Position numbers and translations under genes: made by a program. Under the pieces are notes generated by a model that worked only from the letters and a program-made list of their open reading frames with translations, made no database searches and was not told the origin of the DNA. From Nothopassalora personata (taxonomy: Eukaryota; Ascomycota; Dothideomycetes; Mycosphaerellales; Mycosphaerellaceae): a stretch of 64,000 nucleotides of DNA. The stretch covers positions 2,108,001-2,172,000 of the forward strand of contig CM066287.1 of assembly GCA_033816765.1 (NCBI GenBank). The letters run 5' to 3'. Shown in pieces: positions 54,389 to 64,000 of the stretch. Within the stretch, counting starts at the first letter, position 1, and every line of letters starts with the position of its first letter.

Positions 54389-54813
54389 AGTGTCGAGTCA
54401 ATTGGTGTGGTGGTAGAGGGAGGTGAATATGGGTGTGGAAGACGCGGAAGGAAGATCAACCAGCACAAGGTCTTCCCAATTACTCGACTTTTGCACTTGG
54501 GCAGGAGGATGATGATTTGGCGGGGTATGAACCTGCACGTGCTTCCGCGAAGGAGCCGATTACACACACGTTGCTGTCTCAACTTGGCGTGTTTCTCATG
54601 TACGAGACTCACTGCACAAGAGATTGATTGATTCACTGACCCAGGCAGCTTAATAAATACTTCGCGTCGCCGCCTGTGACCCCCCCAAAGATGCATCCTG
54701 CCCAGGTTCATCTCACCAGCCACTTTTGAGCATTCCTTCTGCTGCCTGAGTGGTCAATGTTTGACTCACGGCAGCCCAGTACATCGTGACAGGTCGTCAA
54801 CGCATCAGACAAC
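54389..54813. promoter_or_regulatory. Divergent promoter, SUP35 / YRB30-like
   Basis: A 425-bp region between two divergent ATGs. It contains a perfect TGACTCA (54762-54768), the Gcn4/CPC1/AP-1 core, about 50 bp upstream of the Yrb30-like ATG. Function is not implied by the match alone. Confidence 0.4.
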
Positions 54814-56964
54814 ATGGATCTCCTTCTGCAACGCGTGACGCAACAGGCTATGCAATATGCCATCAGGTCGGGCATCTCGATCACGACGGGCTATGCCATC
54901 AAAGAGTGCACGCGCCTGTACAAGCAGGCGCCCAAGAGCAGAGACGGCGAAGAGCTGATGCGCCTTCAACAGCGCCTCGAGAGCAAGATCCGCGTCATCT
55001 CGCCATCTATTGACATGATCGAGCTCATCGCCGCCCGCGGGAACACGTCACTCGAGTCTGCCGTCTCTCTCACCAAAGACATCCGCTACGAGATGCAAAA
55101 GCTTGGCAAACGACTGCAAGACGCTGCCAACGCCGAAGAACTTCTGCGCCACGGAAGCAAGAAAGCTAAGTCACGCCAAGACACCGACCAAGAGCTGAAA
55201 GGCTGCATTGACCACATCAAGCTCTTGTTGGCTCGCATTGAGGATGCTGTCCCTCTGATCAACCTTGCAATCACCACGTCAGGCGTGAATCTGTCGACCA
55301 AGCTCTCGGGCACCATCAGTCCCAGTCGTTTGTTGCAGGCCTCGACCTTTCTGACATCGGCAGACTCTCAGTACTCCGCAAACGCCTCGACGCGTCAACA
55401 GGTGGGTTCGACATATGTGCTGACGCTGTACATGCTGTTTGCTGGTCACGCTTCGCGTCCTGTGGACGAGCATGGTGTCCGAGAGACGACCTGGAAGGAG
55501 GTGATGCACAAGGCTCGGGTCAAGTTATGGCGTGTTCCATTGGAGCAGCTCTACGCTTTGCCCGGCGAACACACCCAAGCGGATGGCTACGATACTGCTA
55601 ACACTATTCCTGGCGACACCAAGACCTCCGAGTTTGCATACCAACTTTCCATCATTGAGGATCTGGATGACGGCAGGTTCCACAACCCAGAAGATGGAGG
55701 CCATTCCCCTGTGCCCGTCGACGATGTAGCAGAAGCTGGCATCCGCGATGTGATACCAATACACGAGATCTCGAAGATCTTCTATGCCGACACTGGAAAG
55801 ATCCTCAACATTGGTGGCGATGGCGACACGTATAGTCCAGTTCTCTTGCTGAAGCGGGACGTTCATGCCGAGCCGCCGCGTCGTATGCTTCAACGATCCC
55901 ATTCGCGCGTCAACGTTCACGACGACGCTGCCGACGAGACCGGTTCAAACGACGACCAGGACGATCAAACCGAGATCGATGCCCAGTTTGAGCGCGAGTC
56001 CGCACCACCAACGCCTCTACGAGACAGCGCCAGCGCACACAAAGAGGCTCATGCTTGGCGTCTGCCCGCCGATCTCGATCCGGAGTGGATGGCGTTAGAG
56101 GTATACACAGAAGATCCAGAGAGTGAGAGCGACATCGACACTCCCCCTGAGCGTGAGCGTCCGCATCTGAATCGAGCTGAGTCTTTGGAACCCGGGTTGA
56201 CTGAAACGTTGTCCAAATTGAACATGCGCTCAAGCGGCTCCGCGTCTGACGACCACCTCGCACCCAACAAGTCGCAATTGCTGCAGCTTTCACCTGGCAG
56301 ACGAGCAGGTCCGGCTATTAAGAGTAGCCTTTCTTTGCTCGAGATGCTCATGAAGCTAGCTGCTCTTCAGCAATTCAGGCAGGAATCTCATCTGGCCATT
56401 GAAGATGAACTGCTAAACTTCTTCCTCGAGGACAGCGCGACTGCGGGCGCTGGCGCGGACAAGCAGTACCGCCAGCAACTTCGACAGACAGCTGCGAGGA
56501 GGGTCGGCTTCGATCCGTACGATGAGTCCCCTGTCAAGAGACGTGGCGAGGATTACATTCGGAATGCTGGCGAAGGAGCATCTCCCAGAGGCTCTCCTGG
56601 GTTGCGTTCAATGTACGACGATAGTCTCGACGGACATCCAATGCCACAGCTGGACTTCACGGCTAGACCTTCTATTGAGCGGCCAGGATCTCGGTTACCC
56701 TCTTCACCTCCTCAGCGGGCTCCATACCTCCAGACACCCTCTAGAACATCGACACCTGATATCAGTGAAGGCCACAAGAATGCGGTTCGAGCCAAGTATG
56801 CTGCCGGCACACCTTCACCACCGTCTTCGCCTCCAGCACGCCCATCGACCAACACGGCAACCGCGACGACCAATGGTACGAAGACACGAACGGCAGCGTT
56901 GCGAGCCAAGACTGATGCACGACTCGGAAGTCCATTGCACGTCGTTACTGACGGGGAGGAATGA
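54814..56964 (+). CDS. YRB30: Yrb30-like RanGTP-binding protein
   Basis: Fungal RanGTP-binding protein family, thought to modulate nuclear-transport GTPase cycling. It has 716 residues in one exon. The N-terminus MDLLLQRVTQQAMQYAIRSG and ITTGYAIKECTRLYKQ match the family's characteristic opening. A conserved helical domain continues to about residue 260: SKIRVISPSIDMIELIAARG, LTKDIRYEMQKLGKRL, LINLAITTSGVNLSTKL, YVLTLYMLFAG. The middle and C-terminal parts are Asp/Glu- and Ser/Pro-rich with islands of order (LSLLEMLMKLAALQQFRQES, LAIEDELLNFFLED) that are retained in family members. Recognition rests on the N-terminal domain; the disordered C-terminus is not diagnostic. Confidence 0.82.
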   Translation: MDLLLQRVTQQAMQYAIRSGISITTGYAIKECTRLYKQAPKSRDGEELMRLQQRLESKIRVISPSIDMIELIAARGNTSLESAVSLTKDIRYEMQKLGKRLQDAANAEELLRHGSKKAKSRQDTDQELKGCIDHIKLLLARIEDAVPLINLAITTSGVNLSTKLSGTISPSRLLQASTFLTSADSQYSANASTRQQVGSTYVLTLYMLFAGHASRPVDEHGVRETTWKEVMHKARVKLWRVPLEQLYALPGEHTQADGYDTANTIPGDTKTSEFAYQLSIIEDLDDGRFHNPEDGGHSPVPVDDVAEAGIRDVIPIHEISKIFYADTGKILNIGGDGDTYSPVLLLKRDVHAEPPRRMLQRSHSRVNVHDDAADETGSNDDQDDQTEIDAQFERESAPPTPLRDSASAHKEAHAWRLPADLDPEWMALEVYTEDPESESDIDTPPERERPHLNRAESLEPGLTETLSKLNMRSSGSASDDHLAPNKSQLLQLSPGRRAGPAIKSSLSLLEMLMKLAALQQFRQESHLAIEDELLNFFLEDSATAGAGADKQYRQQLRQTAARRVGFDPYDESPVKRRGEDYIRNAGEGASPRGSPGLRSMYDDSLDGHPMPQLDFTARPSIERPGSRLPSSPPQRAPYLQTPSRTSTPDISEGHKNAVRAKYAAGTPSPPSSPPARPSTNTATATTNGTKTRTAALRAKTDARLGSPLHVVTDGEE

Positions 56965-57675
56965 TATGATTTAGCATTGCAGGCATGAGTGTTACAGCAT
57001 AGTCTAGCGAGCGCATAGCGAGGCGTTGTTTGCGGTAGCGCAAGATACCCAATGGCATACATATATATTGTTCGCATATTTCACACTGATAGTAGAGAGT
57101 CGCGACAGTTACTCACTGAATCTCATCGTCGTTGTCTGTCGTCAGCAGATATGTCGGTTGCCATGTGCAAGTCGGCCGGCACGTCCCGCTCGCTCCAAAC
57201 AGCGAGCAGAACGTCACATCGTGGCCGCCGTACTCCTGTCAGCCGCGATAGAATGACGACGCGATCCACTCTCGCGCATACTTATCGAATCTTGACCCGT
57301 CATTAGGCCTACTCGTAGCACATGTTGCAGCCATGATCCCTCTTCGGCGAGAGGACGCCTCGTTTACTAGCAACACGACCGATCTTGTCTAGCCAGCCGC
57401 ACACATGCTCGTTATTCACGGCAGGTAGGAAAGACTCACAAGTAGCAGTCACACCCACAAAGCACACATGTCCTTTCCTTTGTTCTCCCCTATCTTGTCG
57501 CACAGACATCAGCTCCTCACCACCACCACCAACACCACCACCACCACCACCACTACCCAAGCTAGCTCCCACCACCACCAAACCCACAGCGAAGAAAACG
57601 ATCTACTCACCTAAGAGCATTCTTCCCTACATCTGCCACCCCTTCCCCTACCTCTCCCACACCAGACCCAGAACC
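56965..57675. other. Intergenic, no gene seen
   Basis: 3' flank of the Yrb30-like gene and the promoter and leader of the next gene. The leader from about 57500 is strongly C/A-rich with a CACCAC run at about 57519-57552. An in-frame opening extends upstream of the chosen ATG through this run but is unlike protein. Confidence 0.5.
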
Positions 57676-58539
57676 ATGCCACCAACAATCCACTGCATCC
57701 GCCACGCCCAAGGCTTCCACAACCTCTCCGCCGCCAACCACAACCTACACGACCCGCTCCTCACCGACCTAGGACACGAACAGTGCAAGACTCTGTCCCA
57801 CGACTTCCCCTACTCGTCCAACATCGACCTCATCGTCGCCTCCCCGATCAAACGCACCCTCTACACAGCCCTCGAATCGTTCGAAGAGATCATCAGGAAG
57901 AAAGGCTTGAGAGTCGTAGCATTACCGGAAGTGCAAGAGACGAGCGACCTCGCCTGCGACACCGGCAGCGATCGAGCCGAGCTGGAGAAGGAATTCGACG
58001 GAAGTCCCGTAGACTTGGACCTCGTGCACGAAGGCTGGAACAGTAAACGTGGCCGCTGGGCTCCTACCGCTACCGCAATCCAGAACCGAGCACGAGAGGC
58101 AAGAGTCTGGCTCACGAAGCGGCCGGAGAAAGATATTGTGGTCATTACGCACGGTAAGTCGCAATCCCCATCCCCATCCCCATCCTCATCCCCTCTCCCA
58201 TGTACCCTCGCCCTCACTAACTCGTACTCCCTCGCAGGCGGCTTCCTGCACTACTTCACCGAAGACTGGTCCGACAATTCCCGCTTCGTCGGCACCGGCT
58301 GGAACAACACCGAGTACAGATCCTACACCTTCTCCCCTCACCAGCCGGAAGAAGCGCACCTGATCGAAACGCCCGAGTCGAGGTCGCGCCGGAAGCAGGC
58401 GGAGGAGACGAACAAGGACTTGAGCAAGGAGGAAGATGTGAATTCGAAGAGGACGGTGTCGAGGGACCCTGAACATGAGCGTGAACGTGGTCAGCTACAG
58501 CAGCAGGCGCAGCCGCAGCAGATACAGGCGAGAGTGTAG
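57676..58539 (+). CDS. Phosphoglycerate-mutase-like (histidine phosphatase) protein
   Basis: Histidine phosphatase superfamily, branch 1; relatives act on small phosphorylated substrates, substrate here unknown. Exons 57676-58153 and 58238-58539 give 259 residues; the 84-nt intron carries CCCCAT repeats. The catalytic motif IRHAQGFHN lies at residues 8-16, with Ala-Gln replacing the usual Gly-Glu after RH, as is common in fungal members. SPIKRTLYTALESF follows, and the second catalytic His is in VVITHG-GFLHYF, which spans the splice junction and confirms it. Glu from LPEVQETSDLACDTGS is the probable acid. The C-terminal 60 residues are charged, Gln-rich and probably disordered. ATG 57676 (MPPTIHCIRHAQ) puts the motif at the usual place. 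Confidence 0.9.
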   Translation: MPPTIHCIRHAQGFHNLSAANHNLHDPLLTDLGHEQCKTLSHDFPYSSNIDLIVASPIKRTLYTALESFEEIIRKKGLRVVALPEVQETSDLACDTGSDRAELEKEFDGSPVDLDLVHEGWNSKRGRWAPTATAIQNRAREARVWLTKRPEKDIVVITHGKSQSPSPSPSSSPLPCTLALTNSYSLAGGFLHYFTEDWSDNSRFVGTGWNNTEYRSYTFSPHQPEEAHLIETPESRSRRKQAEETNKDLSKEEDVNSKRTVSRDPEHERERGQLQQQAQPQQIQARV

Positions 58540-59068
58540 GTGGATGGAGTGGTGCTGTCGGGGGGAGAACTGGGTGCAGGGAGGCGATAGTGGGGTTGGG
58601 CGATGGGCACGAGACGACGATACGCCATAGACCGACAAGACGATAGAAATGCGAAAATGATAGACTCTCACCATGCAAATCGACTTCTCATTTGAGATTG
58701 ACATGTCTTCGGCTCCTGCTATGCACACACACTACTACAGCTTTCAATTGAGCTTTATTCTCCTCCTCCTCCTCCTCCTCCTCCTCTGTAGAGACCGAAT
58801 CATCATGATGCATACTACTCCCATCTAAACTCTTCATCCATCCATCCAGTTTTTATATGCCACATTTGATCTCACGGGGTATCTTCAATCACGAGTGGAA
58901 AGGACCGACCTCTTCAAAACTTTCCCCTCCGCTCCCGCCTCATCTCTCCTCAGTCCCTGAAAGGACGTGTACGCTCTATGCCACGCTCCACCGAATGGCC
59001 GCCATGCATGCAAACAATCTATCAATAATCACTCAGAACCCTCCATCCTCCCACCGTCTCCACTTTCT
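58540..59068. repeat. Convergent intergenic region with TCC-triplet repeat
   Basis: Space between two convergent genes. A (TCC)n run of about nine units lies at about 58761-58787, and CATC tetramers at about 58836-58848. No gene seen. Confidence 0.6.
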
Positions 59069-62000
59069 CTACGCAGCAACCGCGACACTCTGCGGCACAG
59101 GCGGCACCGCCTTCGTCTCCGGCACAACATCCTCATCATCCACCATGACAGTCCAAGGATGCTCCAGCACAGCCTGAATCCCGATCCTTCTCTCCACATC
59201 GCGATCCAGCATTTTGCGAATGAGATCTAGGTTTTCCTCGCTCATGACGTAGGGCACTCGTAGATCATGGTCCATGATTTCGTCGATGGAGTAGAAGGGG
59301 TTTTCTTTGTAGACGATGGTGTAGAGGAGGATGCCGAGGGCCCAGACGTCTTGTTCTTTGCCGCGGTAGGGGAGTCCGCGGAGGACTTCAGGGGCGGCGT
59401 AGTCTGTGAGAATGGTCAGTGAGAACATTTAGAAATGTCGAAAAAAGATGGGACTGACCTATCGTTCCGACAAAGACATCAAAGGGACCAGATTTGATGT
59501 ACGCCGCACTACCGAAATCGACGAGCTTGACGCGTCCCTCGCCGTCGAGAACGACATTTTCATCCTTGATATCGCGGTGCACGACCTTGGCAGTGATGTG
59601 CAGATGATGCAAAGCTTCAGCAACTTGCTTGAAAATCTTCCTGCACTCTCGCTCATCCATGGTGACTCGGAGCTCGATATAGTCGAACAGATCCATGCCA
59701 GGAAGACCATGTGGTTTCATCTCAATATAGTAGTTGACGTCGTCCTCGAAGAAGTCAGCCATCTCGACAATATTCGGGTGCTGTAGACCGTCCCTCCTAA
59801 GGTAGTCCAAGACGTGAATCTCCAACGGCACAGTCCCGAGGCGTCGATCGCGATGCCAGGTGTCAACCAAGATGCGACGCTTCGTGACGTACTTGATGAC
59901 CATCTTCGTGGCAGCGGCCTTTTTGTATCTCGCAAGCTTCACCTGCCCGTAGGCACCCTGACCCATTTCTTCAAGGATGGTGAAGTCGTCTATACGCTTC
60001 TTGTTGATGACTTTGACGCCTGCCTCAATCATATCTGGCGCCGGATGCTCAAACAACTCACCCTCTCCTGGCGTACCTGCCATTTGCGCATTTGACTTGG
60101 CCTTGTTGAGTCGTTGATCAAGCAGATCGATGCGAGAGGCTTCTTCGTCATTTGTGGTTTCTGACTCACCAGCCACCACAGGACTTGGCACATCACTGCT
60201 ATCAGCTGACAGTGCCGGTTTGGTCTGCGGCGGCGTACTGGGTCTGCTGAGGTGAGGAGTGACAGGTCCAATGCCGTGGTTGACCGCATGCATCTGCCGG
60301 CTGTATGTGATCCAGAGTGCGTAGACAACCTCGCCGCCGTTGGAAGGGAGCGGCCAGTCCTCGTCGATGATCGTTTCGTTATAGATCGGGTCTCTGTCAG
60401 ATCGCACAACACGCATTTGTACATCGATCATGATCTCCGCTCCATCTCGGTGCTTTGCAGGTAGTCCACTGGGTCGCAGAAAGACGGCCGCGGCATCAGC
60501 GGAGCCTTCCCGCAATGCTAGCAGAGCACGAGCTCGGCGAAAACTGTGCTCAGGAATCACGATCCCATCTACCAATGCGATCCTATCTTCGTCCGTCATG
60601 ACCCGCAACACTTTGTCGAATCCTGGGATAAGTTCCGTGATCGGCAGTCCAGCAGGTCTGTCGTGGCCGAACAGAGCTCCAGCGAAGGCGTTGTTAGAGC
60701 TACTCACTCTCATCGTTGAAGGATTGACGACCAGGATACCTGCCACGTGCGGAAAGCTGGAGATTCTGAAGATGTTTGAGTCGTTGACCTGCTCGACCGT
60801 GATCGGAATGCTGATCGAATTACTCGTCCGTGCTGTAAAACGTTTGAGCTTTCGTATCGCGTCGTAGTCGATAGCTCCAGTGTTCGTGCCGGCTAACTTC
60901 GGCCAGGCGGGAATCAGTCTTTGCACGTCCATGCCATTGCGGACGCGGTCGATGCCAAAGATGGTTTCGATGTCGCCACTGCCTCGTTCCAGTAGACCAA
61001 TCTCATCCACGGTAAGCATAGCGACGTCCTCGGCGATTTCCTCGAGCACCCAGATCAGGTTGCTGCCCTTCTCCTTGACCCAGAGTGAAGCACTGCCGGA
61101 AGCGCCGTTCATTTTTCGAATGGGCACAACATCGCCGCATAGCAGCACGCCTCGACTCTTGTGGCCAGGATGATTCGAGCTCTTCGGCTTTTCGGGCGTC
61201 CTGGTGCCATCTTCGGTCTTGCTACGCCGACTTTGATAAGTCTGCCTAGCCGGCGGCTTGGAAAGTAACTTGGCTGTCACGCCGTTGCCCATGCTCGCGA
61301 GAGTACTCGAGGTAGGCTTACCAGGCGGAGGCGGAGGCTGCAACCTCGACTGCCTCGGTGCACTTCCACTCTCTGGATTCTTCAACTTTTCTTCTAGCCA
61401 GCTTCTCCGATACTGCTGGATGACTTCCATGATGCCTAGCTTTCGTACCTCAGCACGAGTCACTCCAAACACTAAACATGCGAGGTCGTTGGCAGCAGTT
61501 ATAGTCCAAGGGGCTTGGGCTTCGGTGGTGAAGATGGCTTGTGCTTGTTGATTCCGGTGTCCATGCGGTGCTCTCTCACGTTCAGCGACGGTCGTGTTCA
61601 AACGTGCAGGCTGTTGTGGGGCCATCGGGGAAGCAGTTGGCTGGTCGGCACGATACGGCTGAGCAAGAGCTTCGGTCAGCTTGTGCTGCAGAGAGTAGCC
61701 AGCCACGTCGGTGTAGGTTCTTTTCAATAAAGATCGGTGAGGACGTTGCGTGGGCAGTCCGGGCATGGAGTTGCGATCGTTCCTCTCCAGGGTCACAGAC
61801 TGCGCGAGATCCAGCTTTTCAGGCTCTGAAGAGGAATCATTCTCTATCACCGTCTCTGGAATCTGCATTGAACAATGCGAGTTCACTGGTGATAGCTTTT
61901 CGCTTCGAAGATCTCTGTCCAATCCACGTTCACTGCTTGACAACTTTGTAACGTCGCTACTGGCACCTGCACTGGGACGGCTCATATCAGTGGGGCTTGC

Positions 62001-62981
62001 ACTTTCCTGACCGGGTGGAAGAAAGCTCTGCTCAAAGACATTCTCGTTGGCCATGTGCGCAGGACCGGTAAGCGGGCCGAAATCGCGGTCCAAGCCCAAG
62101 CCAGCTGCATTTAAACTTTGAGGACTCATGACATTTGCCTTCTGTAGTAGCTCCATCATGCTGAGAACTTCTTCGTCGCCGGCCAGCCTCGCCTGTGCAC
62201 TTGCTATTCGCGGCGACGAGGCCGCAAAGTTCAAGCGGTCTTTCATAAACTCAATGCTTCGCTTCAATACATTTTGACGATTGTGGAGAGAGTCGCTGCT
62301 CTGGTGAGCGAAGGAGAATGAGTGCAGCGACTCGGAGGGAAAGCGAATCAAGTCCTCGCTGAATGGTATGGTAGGAGAAGCTAACGTATGAGCGAAGGAT
62401 GACTTTTGCGATACGGGACTCGAAGGTGCTGGTGAGATGGTTTGTAGGTTCGGCGAGGATGGGTTTCGACTTAGCGATGGCTGTGGATTCTGCCGGATTC
62501 GTCTGAGGCCGGTGTCGCGTTCTGCAGTGAGGATGGGTGACCTGTGAGTCGAATGTGTCAGTGACTCGATCGATGTCTCACGTGCCCTCTTTCACATGCT
62601 CAGCCAGTCCACACTGCCGCGTGCTGCCATGCTGTGACTTCAGCCTTCACTCGTGTGCCAGATCCAAATAACCATACTATCGTATTCCATGTTCTTGACG
62701 CACCTTGTCAGATTGTCATAGTCGCTCCCCGTGTCGACAGTCAGTCTTCCACTCCCCGGGTCTCCGTCGGCCCTCAGACTCGCAGTGCTCGAGTTCAGAC
62801 TGGTCAGATTGCTCGCCGATCGGTTCTTCGGTATGTGCAGCGCCGTCGGAAGCTGCTGGCGGGGATCGGCGTTGCTCGAGGCAGGTGGCGGGTGCTCGAC
62901 GACGTGAGGCTGCTGTTGCTGCTGTTGCTGCTGCTGCTGCTGCTGCCGGTGGAGAGCGTTGGGGGTGTCTGAAGCAAGCAT
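59069..62981 (-). CDS. PSK1: PAS-domain serine/threonine protein kinase
   Basis: PAS kinase, a nutrient-sensing kinase that in yeast (Psk1/Psk2) regulates sugar storage and translation. Exons 62704-62981, 59459-62541 and 59069-59403 give 1231 residues. Exon 1 encodes a polyglutamine run (12 Q) soon after the start. The second junction (VGTI-DYAAPEVLRG) lies inside the kinase activation segment, which proves it. The PAS region is about residues 430-700 (TITAANDLACLVFGVTRAEV, then a second PAS-like block with ILVVNPSTMRVSSSNNAFAG). Kinase: GQGAYGQVKLARY, VIKYVTK, VVHRDIKDENV, KLVDFGSAAY, PYRGKEQDVWALGILLYTIV, DRDVERRIGIQAVLEHPW. The intron between exons 1 and 2 is 162 nt, longer than most, and the start is the first ATG before the polyQ; an upstream exon is possible. 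Confidence 0.92.
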
Positions 62982-64000
62982 TGGCTCGTCAGCGAAGGGT
63001 TCGTCTCAAGGCAGAAGTCTAAACACTGGCATCACGACTCAGGATCGAGATTGCCTGGGCGAGGCGTGCGGACGTGCTGGTTGTTTGGTCGGGGAGGCGC
63101 GTAGGGCGGTAGGCGTACCATCGTGGACGGCGGACGGCGAAGTCATCGCCTCGCCAGTGGGGTGGCCGTCCTCTCAGCGTTGCCGGCGGCGAGGGGTGGA
63201 AGAGGCAAAGCAACGCGGTTTCTGCCTGGTGCACGGGAGCTGTTAGGCACTTTCACGTGCTTAATAAGGGTCGAAGGTGATACAGTACTGTACCAGCGCT
63301 GCAAGGATATGCCCGGACGCTGCAGTGCGGCGGGGAGCAAGAATAGACTGGTTCGGTGACGCCGCGGACGTCGGATAGCGACAGGTGCACGTCCTCCTCA
63401 CGGCTGCATCTGCATCTGCTGTGCCTCGAGGCTTCAAGCGTGCTTCCAGATCTATAGTCGTGTATTCGTCTGCCTCGCAACCCGGATATAGTTATACAAG
63501 TCTGTAGACCGAAGATGATGTGCAGCCCAGCCCAGCCCAGCCTAGCCCAGTGCTCCGCCCGGCTCTCTTTTGTTGCTGATCCCGCACCCACTAGCTGAAC
63601 TCTGCTTAATGTGTCCGGCGACAGGGAAATCACGGTGCTCGAAGGCAGACTGGACAACAAGTGATAATAAGCAGCCGCAAGTACCACCAGTAGTCGGATG
63701 TGCAGGTCACTCGCTCCACCCGCAAAGTCACGTCAGGCGCTTCCACAGCTCCACCAGAACAACGCCTCCCATCTAGCAGGGACCTGCAGGCATCGTCCAG
63801 ATCGAGACCCACTTGAATGAAGCACATGCATTATTATTCACAATCGTCCGACAGACGCCTTGAGACACTTCGCGCCGTCTGTACGCTTCACGCACGCGAC
63901 AACGACGACGGCAGTGATGGATGGCACGTGAACACGTTGTCTTGGATGAATCGATTGAGACAACGACTAGATCCCTTCGACCACGTCCCTCGACCCATCC
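62982..64000. other. Right-end stretch, promoter of the PAS kinase; no gene recognised
   Basis: About 1 kb with short open frames only. A 5-bp tandem run (CAGCC)n lies at about 63523-63550. Probably contains the kinase promoter and leader. Confidence 0.45.

Noticed and set aside
63253..63687. Minus-strand frame of 144 codons at the right end
   Set aside because: Lies upstream of the kinase, has no recognisable domain, and its composition changes abruptly along its length.
1..64000. CRISPR arrays, tRNA or rRNA genes
   Set aside because: No spaced direct-repeat array, no tRNA cloverleaf and no rRNA sequence was recognised by eye; a tRNA scan was not possible, so a missed tRNA cannot be fully excluded.

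Overview
The window looks like nuclear DNA of a filamentous ascomycete. Genes carry short introns (about 48-70 nt) with GTAAGT/GTGAGT donors and CTAAC-type branch points, intergenic spaces are short, transposons are of fungal type, and an AT-only block near 5.6-6.6 kb looks like RIP-mutated repeat DNA. The gene repertoire suggests Dothideomycetes, perhaps a Mycosphaerellales relative; that placement is inference, because no rRNA or other marker is present.

Layout. 1-5557: the 5' part of a Ty3/gypsy LTR retrotransposon on the minus strand (gag, then pol in the -1 frame; the 3' end lies beyond the left edge). 5558-6600: AT-rich DNA holding an inserted 435-bp solo LTR with a 5-bp target duplication. 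6.8-20.1 kb: MFS transporter, nucleoside hydrolase, sterol O-acyltransferase, a secreted Kex2-type repeat peptide precursor, a FAT1-like acyl-CoA synthetase and a membrane-anchored GH16 glucanase. 20.1-23.2 kb: mostly empty, with one unassigned gene remnant. 23.2-26.6 kb: three tandem, divergent copies of a small intron-containing gene family that I do not recognise. 27.2-32.9 kb: a decayed proline-iminopeptidase-like gene, an 8-cysteine secreted protein, ribosomal protein eS7 and a gene-poor stretch. 33.0-37.8 kb: an acidic two-TM protein and a secreted FAD-linked oxidase. 38.6-42.6 kb: a complete-looking Ty1/copia insertion with identical 138-bp LTRs and a target duplication, but with its reverse transcriptase truncated. 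42.9-62.9 kb: dense genes: kynurenine/aromatic aminotransferase, RCF1, threonine deaminase, an unknown membrane protein, GH30 glucanase, SUP35/eRF3 with a prion-like N-terminus, Yrb30-like Ran-binding protein, phosphoglycerate-mutase-like protein and a PAS-domain kinase. 63-64 kb: no recognisable gene.

The genes do not form a biosynthetic cluster; most are housekeeping. The more unusual items are the exon-duplicated Kex2 repeat precursor (13.7-14.5 kb), the tandem small-protein family with a shared Cys/Ser-His/Cys motif and acidic WxxV-type tails (23.2-26.6 kb), and the apparently recently mobile copia element that lacks its own RT catalytic domain and carries a primer-binding site matching the anticodon loop of initiator tRNA-Met.
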